From the NCBI RefSeq assembly GCF_008831285.2, contig NC_045147.1:24638981-24702980 (forward strand): 64,000 bases of DNA. The letters run 5' to 3'. Origin of the DNA: Nymphaea colorata (taxonomy: Eukaryota; Streptophyta; Magnoliopsida; Nymphaeales; Nymphaeaceae). The notes under the pieces are model-generated. The model saw only the letters and a program-made list of their open reading frames with translations. It searched no databases and had not been told where the DNA came from. How positions within the stretch are numbered: the stretch's first letter is position 1; each line of letters opens with the position of its first letter. The translations under genes and the position numbers were made by a program. This document shows positions 23,901 to 35,946 of the stretch, piece by piece.

Positions 23901-26900
23901 AACTTTCACCACTTGAATCAGATGATTCATCACTGTCAGTTGGTGTCTGCCTCCCATCAAGGTGACCTGATACTGAGGGGGTTGCATGTAGAAGTTTCCT
24001 CATGTTGGTTCTATCTTCATTATCACACATTGTACCAGATGGGGAGTGGCAGTTATCTGAGACATCAACTGCTTGACCATGTTGGCTCATAGAGAAGTAC
24101 TTCAAAATCAAACTCCTGGTATATAAAACATTAAGCAATTTTTTATGCATGAAAGGTAATACTATAAATCCTAATGCAGGCCTTTTTGTAAATATAATTG
24201 AAAGACACTATCATCTACTGAAGGTGCCGTTTGTACACACACAAATGGCAAAAGTGCTCAAAAAACTTTTCTTGAAAATTGCACATATGCATGGTCATAA
24301 GGAATTAATCACATGCACATAAGACCAGCCTGGTACTTCAAAAAGTCATCTGAACAAAGGACCTATAAGATGTGGTACTGTGTAAACAAGGAACATAATA
24401 TCTAAAATGGACATGATCAGAAAATCAGATATTGAGAAACAGTGGCACATATAATTTTCTAAATGCATAAGAAAAGCAAATTCAGGAGTCTACAGATAGT
24501 TACTTTAGTTCCGTTGATCCAAATGATTGAGTGAATTCAAGTAAATCAGCAAGTTCCTGAAATGAGCAAGGTCCGCCTGCAGCTTGATCTAGTGTGCTGG
24601 TCAGCTCCTCCCTCAAAGTTTTTAACCGCACATCCATTGCATGCAACAGTTCGTTTCTGGATTATGGTTTCGTGTGTTAACAGAGGCACCGAAGCAAAGC
24701 ATTTTAGGCATTCTGGCTAGAGCACTTACTTTGTAGCATCACCAGTGGTTGCCACACCATTGGCCTGTAAGTGAAACAACATGTATTAGACAATCACAGT
24801 TTGAGTTACAATGATGGGGAAAATAGCTTCAGTGAGCAAATGATGTACCTTGTCTTTTAATCCCAGTCCTTCCAAGTAGCTTGTATCTGTGAGCTCAATG
24901 AAAAGAAACAAAACTTAAGCTGAAAATTTGTAAGAGCACACACTTGCAAGGTGGTAACAGGGCAGCTGAAACAGGGATCACTATTTTTCCCCTTTCAACC
25001 AATACTCAGATAAATGTGCTTATGGCATACAGAAGGACTCTTAAATCATCACAAGCTAGCCTTACAATGTTTAGGATATTTTCAGTTCAAGTTACAAAAT
25101 GCAAATTCCACTTTTGATATTCAAATCCTCCCTCAAGAAATCTTGTCTGTGTCTTGTACCCCCAATAACATTTTATGCAATATAGACCAATATTTATGCT
25201 ACTTAGGTCTAGATGGCCCTTTTTTCAGTGCAGCAACAGGAGGAAACAGCATTCAGTCACAAGACTTTCTCAACTGGCAGTGTGAACCCCAACCCCAGGC
25301 CTATGGTCACTTGAAGCAGGGCTATTACTGTTCCTTTTTTATTTATGATTCTAATATTGCGACTTTGGATCTTGTAATTGGATCTGCAATCCAAAACCAT
25401 TATGTTAGTTTGCAGCGCCCCTCCCCACCACCAATTTAAAGGGCATGTTTTCCCTTTTTGAGTCATAAGCTTATGTCTAAGAAACCTGATCTTGTTTAGT
25501 TGTTCTTTGCATTTTGTTATTGTTTGATGTGATTCCTGCAGGGACTAGAGCTAACCCTCTAATCGCTGCATCATCAATCAGATTGAGCTGGATTTCGGTC
25601 AAACAGGCATGGCCTGCTCCCATTGTGCTAACCCCCTCAAGTGCAGGATCTACATGTCCCTTGAAAATGTTAACAAGCAGATGATCAATGGGAATGAAAC
25701 GTTGTAAAGGAAAATATAAAGAACAAAAGAGCAAGTGTTATCGCTGCAGCTATGGAGATCCAACCGTGTCTGTTAAGCAGGGCTCACAATAGCATCTCTT
25801 GCACAATTTCCAACCAGCTATTTTCAAGCACAAAAGCTTTTAACTTGGCCGGAGTAATGGAGACATATTTTCATCAACAGTGGGAGCATAATCACCAGTA
25901 TCAGCATGGATCGTGCTGCAGGAACCAAGTTTGAACCTTTTTGTCATGATCTTTTCGCTTTTTACAAGTTATAATAGAGGCTGGTAATTTGAGAGGACGC
26001 AGTTTGCCTTCAAATGCATGAATTCCAGTATCATAAATTCGTAGTAAAATGAACTAATGATATACAAAATTTACAAAAATCTGTAACTAAGTAAAACTGC
26101 CAAAACATACATATCATATTATTGCTTCAAAGCTACCTATAAATAAAAATGGTAAACAACAATAATAGAAAAATGTTGGTTTGGTCTGAAGCCTGTCAAA
26201 CTAAAGAATGGAAATTCTGCATGCTCCTACCCAGCATTTTCTGTAAGGAGAATCATGCATATTTTGATTGTTCTCTCTAACAAAATGGAAAAACCATCAT
26301 AAAGTGATGAATGGTCTTTAAGAATAATGACAATGAAAATGACAAAAAAAGCAATTCTGTTGGATTAACTGAACAGATACAGAGAAAAAAAAAATGGTGG
26401 TTGATAAGAAGTATACCTGCAGCTCGACTCAAGGATTGTTTCCCATCACCCTAACAAATTAGATGAACCTTTCATGAAATGTGTTTTACTTGAGTTGCAA
26501 AAAAGATAAAAAATAAAATTACATAAACTGATCTACCTCAGCATAAAGAACCAGATGAAATCTCCTAGCTTCCTCCAACTGGGACATTTCGTTCTGAAGT
26601 TCACAAGCATGCCTCAGTAATTGTGATGCACCAACGACATGAAAAAACCTACAAATATCACTCAATTAATCAAGACAAACTAATAAGTAATAAGCACACT
26701 AGTGTCGTCAAGGGACGTGGTTTCCATGAGAAATCAAGTTAACCTGTCCAAGGTGTCTTTCGTAAACCAAGAGGCAACCTTGGGCTCCTGAGCAGGTTGC
26801 AGTGTGTAAATCTCATTTGTTTGTTGAAAGTGAACTTTGGCAGGTGGCAAATGCAAAATTATCTGTTCTGGAGACCCTAAGGCCAGCAGTTCTGTCTTCC

Positions 26901-27110
26901 CTTGGTGACATAAGTATACCTGATAACTGCCGATCAAGAGAGCAAAATTCAAGAGGTGGGGCATAATAACAATAATAAAAATAGCAATAATAATGATGAT
27001 GATGATGTGATGACAATGATTATTACTATAACCATGCACCTGTTGTTATCTGACAAATATTTAAATGCAACATAGTCCAGAGGCCCATCAAGACTGGTCC
27101 TTCCTTCCAT
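20943..27110 (-). CDS. COP1-interacting protein 7 (CIP7)-like protein, 9 exons
   Basis: Exons in coding order: 27110-27040, 26926-26744, 26648-26537, 26450-26417, 24886-24849, 24764-24730, 24656-24504, 24115-21558, 21046-20943. All junctions are GT-AG and the total is 3,288 nt, giving 1,095 residues in one frame. The N-terminus (MEGRTSLDGPLDYVAF, WFTKDTLDRF near 80, NEMSQLEEARR near 105, then an AMDVRLKTLREEL helix) matches the plant CIP7-like family. The middle is disordered and Ser/Lys-rich, with SASPRRSASP near 293 and the conserved DAISLFESKQRD near 367-378. KGFKRLLKFARKNRG sits near 970-985. Exon 9 adds a KLRED-containing tail as in relatives. CIP7 itself is a nuclear COP1-binding activator of light-regulated genes; transfer of that role to this paralogue is inference. 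The acceptor TTGCAG directly precedes the ATG, so a 5' UTR intron is likely, with the promoter near 28.1-28.3 kb. Confidence 0.88.
24887..26416 (-). other. Intron 4 of the CIP7-like gene
   Basis: A 1,530-bp AT-rich intron between two very short exons (34 and 38 nt). Open frames inside it, such as 25014-25439 on the plus strand, have no recognisable homology. No mobile element is identified. Confidence 0.75.
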
Positions 27111-28300
27111 CTGCAAGATAGCTTGACCACACAATTGGTCCAAGGGTAACTCCTGCACGGTCAATGTAGCACAATAATATCACGTTTCTCGACCCAGGCG
27201 GCTCAGATACGCCTGCATCACATGAGATTTGTGAGCATGAACATCAACACCTGAATCATAAAATATTCTACGGCGTCAGTTTTCCTAAAGAAAACATCGA
27301 TAAGTTGATCTAAATTCAGATAACAACTCGGCGGACGGAAGGACAAGGAAAGAGCAAAGTAGAAACCACCAGAATTATATCCCAGATAAATGAAGGCCAC
27401 CTATTCTAGACCCGGGGAAATGGTTATAACTTATAAAAAGTCCCAGCAAATGATACCTTTCCTACTTAAATCTGTAATAAGAAGCTGAAAAATCGGAGAA
27501 TCGTCTTGAAACTTCCTTCATAACGAAGGAGGAACAGACGAAGGAAGAAGAAAGATGAACTCAGATCTGCAGCTGAAATAGTCGTGAAAAAGATAAAGAG
27601 GATCCCGCTAAAAGAAACATTTACAAATTTCATGGGCAAGGAGAAGGGCTTCAGTTCACAGCCCCAAACTAGATCAAACAAATACGCAACATTCTTCAAC
27701 AATTTAATGGTGAATGCGGGGAGCGAGATGAGTGCGGGTGTCCCGGCGCTACGATTCTGGGTTCCTAATCGAAGTAAGACCAATTAAAGCATGATGAGGA
27801 GGCTGGGAGGAGAGGAAAAAAACAAGGTTTGGCCCTGCTCTCTAAAGAGTTGCCCCCGAAAGGATCAAACAGGTCAATTCGGAGAAGAATTTCAAGGCTG
27901 AAAGATCAAATCTTGAACTCTATGCCCACAATAGGTAGGCAGGAAGAAGAAGAAGAAGAAGAAAGCATACCTTCAAAAAGTTACTGCAGGAAACCTTAAT
28001 GCATCACATAGTTTCCTGATCGAGGCAAAAGCCAATAAATTTACGCCAGACAGCAGAAAAATTCAACGTCGTAGTAGAAACTATGCCTCGAATCTTAGAT
28101 GGATCTAAGAGAGAGTGAGAAGCAACAGAATGTGAAACACTGGAAAGAGGGAAGACAGGGCACTTCAGACTGAGAGTGAACACACCCTTCTCTTTTATCC
28201 TTTTTGACGTAATTCTGTTAAACCTCTACACTCCTTTTACATCCAAGGGAACGGGGAGAGAGATGTTGCTGAGGAGGAGGGGACCACATAAAAATAGATG
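27111..28300 (-). promoter_or_regulatory. Presumed 5' UTR intron and promoter region of the CIP7-like gene
   Basis: Upstream of the ATG at 27110 there is no coding sequence. A splice acceptor adjoins the ATG, so the leader is probably split. A (GAA)n run lies at 27944-27963. No clear TATA box was found. The exact start of transcription cannot be read from the sequence. Confidence 0.35.
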
Positions 28301-29440
28301 AGGAAAAGGAAAAGTAAAAAAGATGAAAAAAAAAAAGAGAAGAAAGTGAGAAAAAAACAGGAAAAAAAAAAAGCTGTCAGCCTTCAGATCGCACCACCAC
28401 AGGCAACAACTGTAGTGTACAGTTCGCACTGTTGTCGTTGCTCTTCTTCTCCCCTTGCCGTTTCTACAAATACACATGCTCCCCTTCTTCTACAAAATGT
28501 CGTTTTTGCCATGCCCGTTGCAGCAGCTTACCCGCGGCCGAGATGGTGTTCCCTGAGACTAAGAAGACGGGAACCCCGACTCTCACCGTCGTTTCCAGCC
28601 TCCCGTCACCCCTTCCACCACGGTGGCAGCAGCATTGTCAAAGCACCGGTAAAATTGGACATACTAGATTCCGGGGAGTACGTTGGACATACGGAGGTTT
28701 CTTAAGCTCCAGAAAAAATGAATTTACACGATACTTTTTCGGGAAAAAGTAACGGTACGACAAGAAACGTTTTAAAGGGCAAGGGCAACCAGCTAAGGGC
28801 CTGCCCTAGCCACGGATTTAGACGGTAAAAAGCTTCGACGGTAGGACCGTGGGGCCGGGCGCTGACTAATGACCGCTACCGTAGCTTTGCCTCGTCGCTG
28901 ACAAAACATCAGCGGCGTACACAAGCGATACGGAGTAACGGCGATAAGGCTTTCACCTCAACACTCTCCTTCCGGAAACGGAAAAGATGGCTTCAAAAGA
29001 AGGCGGCGGATCGTCCACCGAAAGCTGAAAAGAAAGGGAAAAAAAACAGAGAGCAAAGCTCCGCTATTCTCCTCTTAATCAGCCCCATCAACTCGGGTTG
29101 GGTGGTGGAGAAGCCTAAAGTCGAGTTGGCAGGTCCCTTGTCCCTGCTATAAAGAAGCGTGTGTGTGTGACGGTGATATGGACAATCGTATGAGGAGGTT
29201 GATGATGGATATGCACAGCAGCACAAGAGGAGACGGTGCACGTCCTGCTACGACCGTCGGCGTTTTCCTACATGCGCCTCCCAAGGAAAAGAAGAGACCA
29301 TCTTCCATCATTAATCCAACTATGAGAGTGCATTGAGTATTGGACGCGGTTTTTGCTCCTATCAGCCTTTCACCTCATCAGCCCTTTTATAAGGGGACCC
29401 GCATTGTCTGACCATATCTCCTCCTACTCTGGCGGGTCAA

Positions 29441-29588
29441 TGGATGTGTCACCTCTCCCCCCGGAGCACACCCTCTCGCCCTTCCTCCCCCTTCTCTCTC
29501 TCCAAGCCCTCCACCGGCTCCTCCCCGCCGACGTCCTCCATGACTACCGCCATTCCCTTCCCCTCGACGACCCCCCGCATCTTGAAGG
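29441..29588 (+). other. Candidate first coding exon, unknown protein
   Basis: An ATG at 29441 opens 49 codons of normal-looking plant coding sequence rich in Leu and Pro (MDVSPLPPEHTLSPFLP..., LLPADVLHDYR). It is followed by a plausible splice donor GAAG|GTACCT. A TATA-like TTTTATAAGG lies about 55 bp upstream of the ATG, and another TATAAAG is near 29148. I do not recognise the family, and no continuing exon was found downstream. It may be a lost gene's first exon or chance. Confidence 0.2.
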
Positions 29589-32500
29589 TACCTCTCTCTC
29601 TCTCTGACCCCTCAGAAAAATTTTCAGGCTTCCCCCTAATTGGATCCATTTTATGGTTTTGTAAGCCAAGGAACTTTGAGGTATTGGAGATGCTCACCAG
29701 ATATTTGATAACCTGTCTCAAGGGAGATACTAGATTGCAGGCTATTCTCAGACACATGTTCCCAAGTGTACCACATTTGGTAAGCGTATCCCAATTGGTA
29801 AGTTCATCCGCCCCATGTCCATCTCTAATTCTTCCCTGTAGTGATTCCACGCCATTGTAAGTTCCTTGTATATATAGCATTGGTCCTTGACCCTTCTTTG
29901 CCCGTCTGGTTCTAAATAGGAGTGTCAAGTCGAAGTTTTCTTGTGGATGAATCCATGAAGTGAAGGGTTTCGTTTTATCATTTAATGTGCACTGTGGAGA
30001 TAGTATGGAAGATCACACATCTGCGCATATTTTTGCGTGAGCTGCTTGGTCTCCTCAGGTTTGAATAAAGGATAATCTGCTTCGTCAGGCTATTTGGGCA
30101 CATTTGTGAAGTCAAAGGCAGAAGATAATCCAATGTGTTACTGGTGCATCTTTTTGGTTCTCGGTGCTTCAAGAATGTCTGATTGGTGTAACTTGACACC
30201 TGCTGCACAAAAGGGTGATCTGTCCGCTAGTTTCATGGGTGGAGATGGACCACCTAGAGATGCGATCCTTAACTACAAATAAGGGTGGCCGACCAGTATT
30301 GTTTGTTCGGTGTTTAACAAGGAGCACGAGACCCACCGCTGCAAGACCGTGGCTTTCAGTGACTCAGTCCACATTAACATGAGCATTCTTTCCTATCAAA
30401 CATCCTCTAAGTGCGTATTTGACTTGCTGGAACATTGTGTTCCTCCGAAAAGTGGGACCCACCCTCAACCCGACGCATGTTTCACACGTTTCTAATCCAC
30501 TCGGTCCGACATTCCTCCCAAATGGGTGGAAAATGAAGTACTAAGGATGTATTCAGATTCAGATTAGACGGGAACCAAACTGCTTAAAAAAACCAATCGG
30601 ATATGGAAAATAATTTAACATCTTATTAAGAAATCGTTTTGGATTCAGATCTAAGAAATGACACCCAATCAGGTTTGGTTTTTAAATAAGCATCCAAACA
30701 TGTCCATATTCTGATTCAGGTTCATTCAATAGCCATGCATTTTGCTAGTCAGTTGTTAACATATCATAACACAATCTGGATGGCGATTTGGATACAGTTG
30801 TGAATTTAAAAATCAAATTTTTGTTGTGAATTTAAAAATCGGAATCTGACATGGTATAGAATTTTTTTCGTTGACATTGGAATCCAAATTCAAATCTGGA
30901 TATGTCAACATCTGACAAATATGGTAAAGGGTACATCCGATTCAAATTTGATCCTTTGACATCGTCACACAGAACAGGCACAACCCAAAGCTGTGTTATA
31001 ACTTATGGCCTGATGCTGCATGCAAACGCAGACCAAAATAGATATGTGATGTGCTGTGCCTTTCTTCCAAGCATTATAGGAATAATTACTGGACATCCTC
31101 ACAGGAGCTCCGTAAAGGCACTTCTAACCAGTTGGGAAATTGTACATAGTATAAACATGTTATTTATGGATACTGCTTGATGGGCCACGAGGATGAGGAG
31201 ACAGAAAGCTGGAGCGATTGCATCGTCAACACTTATTTTTCCTCTTTAGTGACAGCTTACAGAATATTAGTCGGTATAAAGCTTGAAACTAAATGTCCTT
31301 TCTTTTTCTTCACAAAGGAAAAAAAAATCTACGAGGAAACGACATCCAATGTTGGTACAAAATAATACGTGTACGCAGTTGTTAATGTGCAACGCTTATC
31401 TGTTCTTCTTGATTGTAATCCGAGGGATAGGTGGTCTATGAGGTGAAAAGGTTAACGTGGCTATTGAAGAGCCCCAACAGCTTTATTGGCGTTGAAAGGA
31501 TCTCCAACAATGTTGTCAATGTTCTTCTTGAAAGTGAGTGAACATCATAATGCCATGTAGGTTACGTTTTTAACAGCTTGATGGTTTTAGCACCTTAAGA
31601 TGGCAGATCAGTTTATTCTAAGTCAGAGTTCCTCCACCTGTTTGAGAATGGTCCTTCAGAGGGCAATCCACTTGATTCCTCTTTTTTTTGGCACCATTCT
31701 TCTATTCTTTGGAGTATGATCTAGTTAATTTCAATGATCTGTCTTTTTTTGTTTAGTTGCATTGTATTTAAGTGCTGTTAGTTAGCTGGCCAGTCCCAGT
31801 TCAGCATATCCAAAAGTTGCAGTAACATGGAATGCCTACTGGTGCTTCAGTGTTGCTCTTTTCTCTCTGCATTTAGTTATTTGGTTGAGAATGCACGTGA
31901 ATATGTTGTTTAATGGGTGATACCTTTAAAGTGCTTGGTTCTTCTCACAATTTTTTTCTTTTTTGGTTTCTGAAGTCCTCTAGAAAAGTAGTATTGAGGT
32001 TGAGGTTAGTGGTTTTTTTACTGTTAAGCTACTCGTTAACTGAAAGTACTGCTCTAACCCTGTCATACAGTGAATCTGTCTTCTCACCATTGACAACAAG
32101 GGCGAGAGTACACACTTTCTGTCATGTTACCAATTCCTCTGTTATGGAAGTTGGCATGCCCCTGATGAGAACAAGGAAGGGTGAGTCCACCAGAAATTTT
32201 ACAGCATGGGATGTGGATTTTGGAAAAATGAACTATTTTGGAACTTGAAATTCTAAGGACATGGGAAGTAAATTTTGGTAAAAGAAATTTTTGACACATT
32301 GGCTGCAACGTGTTCGTATTTGAGAATTGAAAGAGAAAAGGTGATGTTTTTTGGTGCACATTGAGAACCATTTTTCCACCCTCATGGGGAAAAAAGCTTC
32401 TTTCTTCTCAAAAGAAGCTTCCCCTTGCAAAGTATATTACAGGGCATATGCACTAATATGTTATCATTTAATCTAGTATATCAATCATGTATGTAATTTT

Positions 32501-32930
32501 TTTGCAAAATTCATTCTAATAGGTCCCAAAGCAATTCGAGTGACCTTGGTCCAGGTTCGAAATATTTCCTTCAAAAACCCCTTCCCCTCTTAAGATTCCT
32601 GTTGTTTTCATTATGTTGTTTTTGTTCATTTGAAGAAATTGATCCAATCACACCGTAGGATGCCTATTGACATTATTTGATGTTGTTTGAAGTTGAAGAT
32701 AGTCAGGAGTTTTTTTCATTTTTGACCATTATATATGGATCTTCTCATGCAAAAGGAGCTTATCAGAGGGAGATAATACAGCAGCACAAAGTGGAGCCAA
32801 ACTGGGGCTTATGATTTGGTTTGTCGGTTATAGAAATGAAGAAAAAAAAAATATGAAAAATGTTGAACCGATATGAAGAGTTAATGAGGCAGACATTAAA
32901 CAAAGTTTCGAATGAGGTAGGCATTGTTCT

Positions 32931-32970
<40 letters not shown>
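32931..32970. repeat. (TG)n(AG)n compound microsatellite
   Basis: About 12 TG units followed by about 8 AG units in intergenic DNA. Confidence 0.9.
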
Positions 32971-32971
<1 letters not shown>

Positions 32972-33699
32972 TGGGTGAGTTGGGGCTAGGGTTCCATTTG
33001 GTCTTCTCCTCCATGCAAGATCCATGAAGCGAAGCAACGTCATGAGCATTGAAAAGCGAGTGCATTGTGAAAACACAAGCAAAAGCCAAAGATTTGTGAT
33101 CCTTAATGCAATTCACTTGCAAAGCGTGCTTTACTCGTGGCTTTGTGAGTGCTTCGTGGGCTTTGCTTATCAATTGATGTAGGTGAGTTGGAGGCTGCTA
33201 ACCTCATTGGTCCAGAGCTGTGGGAGGAATGCCCTCTGTTTTTTCATTGGTGGAGCTCATGGACAAGTGTCAGCTAACTAACTAGCCTCCACATGCCATG
33301 GGCAAACATTATGATGGAAACCACGAAATTTGAGGAGGCTGATCATCTGCTTTTGGAAATTGAGCTCAGCAGCAGGAAAGCCTGCGTGTGAATCTCGTAG
33401 GACAGCTGTGGGACATTTAGAGAACCTTTCTGATGCATTGATTAGAGTTCATCACTCTAATCCTGCGAGAAAAGCACCAGAAAGTAAAAAATGAAAGGGA
33501 AATTCAATAACAAAATGGCAATTATGGTTTTTTTCATCAACAGTTTGCCCTAAACGAAACAAAAGAGGCCTTTTTAAGAGCCTTGGCCCGTAGATCTGAA
33601 CTAAAAAGATCCAAACCCAAAAGAGCATCAATAACCAAATAAGCCAAATCAAAAGCCTAAACAGATCCGATCTATCTCTAAACCACATTGTGTCACTTT

Positions 33700-34245
33700 C
33701 AAATGCTCAGCTGTTTACTGCTTCGTTGATGGGCTCCCAAGGGTGAACATCGAATACAAGTATGCCTTTTAAGGTATCCAAGCATCACTGAGGAGTGGAT
33801 CAAAATCTTCAATTTGCAACCCTTGGGAAAGGGATTTTCCTAGTTGATGTTGGGAAGAAACTGATGGAGATATAGAGGAAAGGAGTTTGGCATGTTCCAA
33901 GGAAGCTACTGGTAGCCAGTACATGGAAAGCAGCTAGTAGATGGTTTTAGGGATCCTGTCTCAGTAGATCACAAGCTAAATGGTCCAACATGGATCAGAC
34001 TTTTGGAGCTTCCCCTTAACCTACCGCAACTCGTGGTTTTTCAAGGGTTTGCTAATGCCATCTGATCTAGGGTACTTGGTGGGGATTGATCCATACACCA
34101 GAGTTTGGTCAAGAATGGAGCTTGCCAGGTTATGCATAGAAGTTGCCATAGGTTTCCATTTGGAGATGGAAATTGAACTCAAAGAAAAGCAGTTTCCAAC
34201 TCAGTGGGAAAGCAAGCATTCCACTAATACACCTCCCAAGGAAGG
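33700..34245 (+). pseudogene. LINE ORF1-like remnant (DUF4283-type), left of gypsy insertion
   Basis: A frame near 33980-34240 reads WFFKGLLMPSDLGYLVGIDP followed by TRVWSRMELARLCIEV. This is the pattern of the DUF4283 domain found in ORF1 of plant LINEs and in related zinc-knuckle proteins (L-G-x-x-x-G-x-P-x-x-x-D ... R-x-x-x-A-R-x-C-x-E). The sequence upstream is full of stops. The gypsy element begins directly after it at 34246, and LINE ORF2 debris resumes on its other side. Confidence 0.45.
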
Positions 34246-34682
34246 TGATGCAAACTAACTTGCATATGAACGAAAACAAACCAAAGTACTTACATAAGAA
34301 GACAATAAGGAATACAGTAACTTTTAACTTCATTCGGCATCAAGTGTATACAAAAAGAATCGTCGCCCATTTATAAGGGCGAGAGTAGCAACAGGTCGGG
34401 TCCTGTACAAGTGCCTGGCCCAAACAGACCCACATAAATATCACATGAACATACGTACAAAGTGAATCACAAAATAACAAAATAACATATGTAACTCAAA
34501 ATTACAATTCAACCCCTGGTCTGCCTCGAGTATCTACGCAAAGGCACCTCCTCTCGTGTGTGCTCTGGGTCCATAAGGGATCCCATGGTTGAAGATTCAT
34601 GAACTGCACTGATGCCCAAAAGTAGAACCTGAGGCATAGAACTGGACCCAGGAAAGTGACGGGTCTGGTTCGCCCTGCATCA
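34246..34682 (-). repeat. gypsy 3' LTR
   Basis: This 437-bp repeat is clearly related to 40638-41089. On the minus strand it starts TGATGCAGGGC. It lacks about 15 bp present in the other LTR near 40710 and has scattered substitutions, so the element is not young. Confidence 0.93.
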
Positions 34683-34697
34683 TTCTCCCCTGGTTGG
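34683..34697 (-). other. gypsy polypurine tract
   Basis: Minus strand: CAACCAGGGGAGAA immediately before the TGATGCAGGG start of the 3' LTR. Confidence 0.75.
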
Positions 34698-35766
34698 AGA
34701 GAAGTCGTTTCTAACGAATCATTGTCACCAGAGTAGGGAAACAGATCAGAAACATTGAAGATCGGTGAAATTTGCCAATCCTCAGGAAGCTCAAGTAGAT
34801 GCCATTTTTCCTTAGACGTCGACTGATACGGAAAGTGTCATATTTCATAGGACTTAACTTACTATAGGTACCAAGAGGATATCGCTCAGGTCGTAGGTAG
34901 ACCCAAACTTGTTGACCCACTTCGAAGTTGACATTTCGACGACTCCGACCAACACGGGACTTGTAGGTTTCATATCTCTCCTAGAGCTTCTGTTTCACTT
35001 GACTATGGATATCAAGCATATATTCAATAGCATCTAGTGCCGCCGGAGCATGCTCTCCAGCACCTGGTATTGGGAATAAGTCAACAACATTGTTCGGGGA
35101 CCAACCATAAATCACTTGGAAATGAGTCTTTCCATTGGAACGGTTGACTGAGTTATTATACGCAAATTCCGCTTGAGGTAGCACTAAGTCCCAAGTTTTT
35201 GTATTCTCTCCTACGAGACACTTTAATAAGTTTCCTAGAATCCTATTGACTACCTCGGTTTGGCCATCGGATTGAGGGTGGTAGGCACTACTGAACTGAA
35301 GTTTAATATTAAGCAGAGACCATAGTGAACGCTAGAAATGACTCAAGAACCTCGTATCTCGATTTGATGTGTCCATGAAACCGTGCCACATCTTTGAAAT
35401 AGTAAGAGGCAACCAGTGATGCATATGTTGTCCGCTTGCAGGGAATAAAAATGACCATTTTTGAAAATTTGTCTACAACCACCAAGATTGAATCTACTTT
35501 ACGAACCATCTTGGGAATCCCAACAATGAAATCCATAGAAACATGCTCCCAGGACCATGGGTAGAGGAGTATACAATCTACTATTTGACTATGCCCTTTT
35601 GCGACTTGACAAGTATGGCAACACTAAACAAATTTTATGGCATCATTCCTCATCTTAAGCCAATAGTAGCGTTCATCCATCAAAGAATATGTCTTATCCT
35701 GCCCAAAATGTCCTGACATTTCATTATCATGGAGTTCTGCAATAAGTTATAACTGTAATGAGTATT

Positions 35767-35946
35767 GAGAGATACATAGCTTATTCCCATGGAACAGGTA
35801 ACCATTGTGAATGAAAAATTTAGAGTCCAGGGGTTGAGACGCATTAGTGCACTTAGACCAAATGTGCCCACGGAGCAGGGAGCCATTGTGAATGGAAAAT
35901 TTAAGAGTCCAAGGGTTGAGACGCACTAGAGCACTCAGATCAAATG
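35767..35946. repeat. Tandem duplication inside gypsy pol
   Basis: Two diverged copies of about 87 bp. Each contains CCATTGTGAATG(A/G)AAAATTTA, AGTCCA(G/A)GGGTTGAGACGCA and AAATGTG. They occur between the RNase H and integrase parts and disrupt the frame there. Confidence 0.8.

Larger units (their letters stand above)
28300..33690. other. Intergenic, mostly without recognisable genes
   Basis: Includes one candidate first exon at 29441-29588 (listed separately). An AT-rich section at 30540-30960 is rich in ATTCAGATT-like words and has a short tandem copy of GTTGTGAATTTAAAAATC, suggesting old repeat DNA. A TG/AG compound microsatellite is at 32931-32970. The remaining open frames are short and unrecognised. 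Confidence 0.45.

Noticed and set aside
25014-25439. 141-codon plus-strand open frame
   Set aside because: Falls inside intron 4 of the CIP7-like gene on the opposite strand; no similarity recognised.
29449-29928. 159-codon minus-strand open frame
   Set aside because: Composition mirrors the CT-rich plus strand; no domain or conserved motif.
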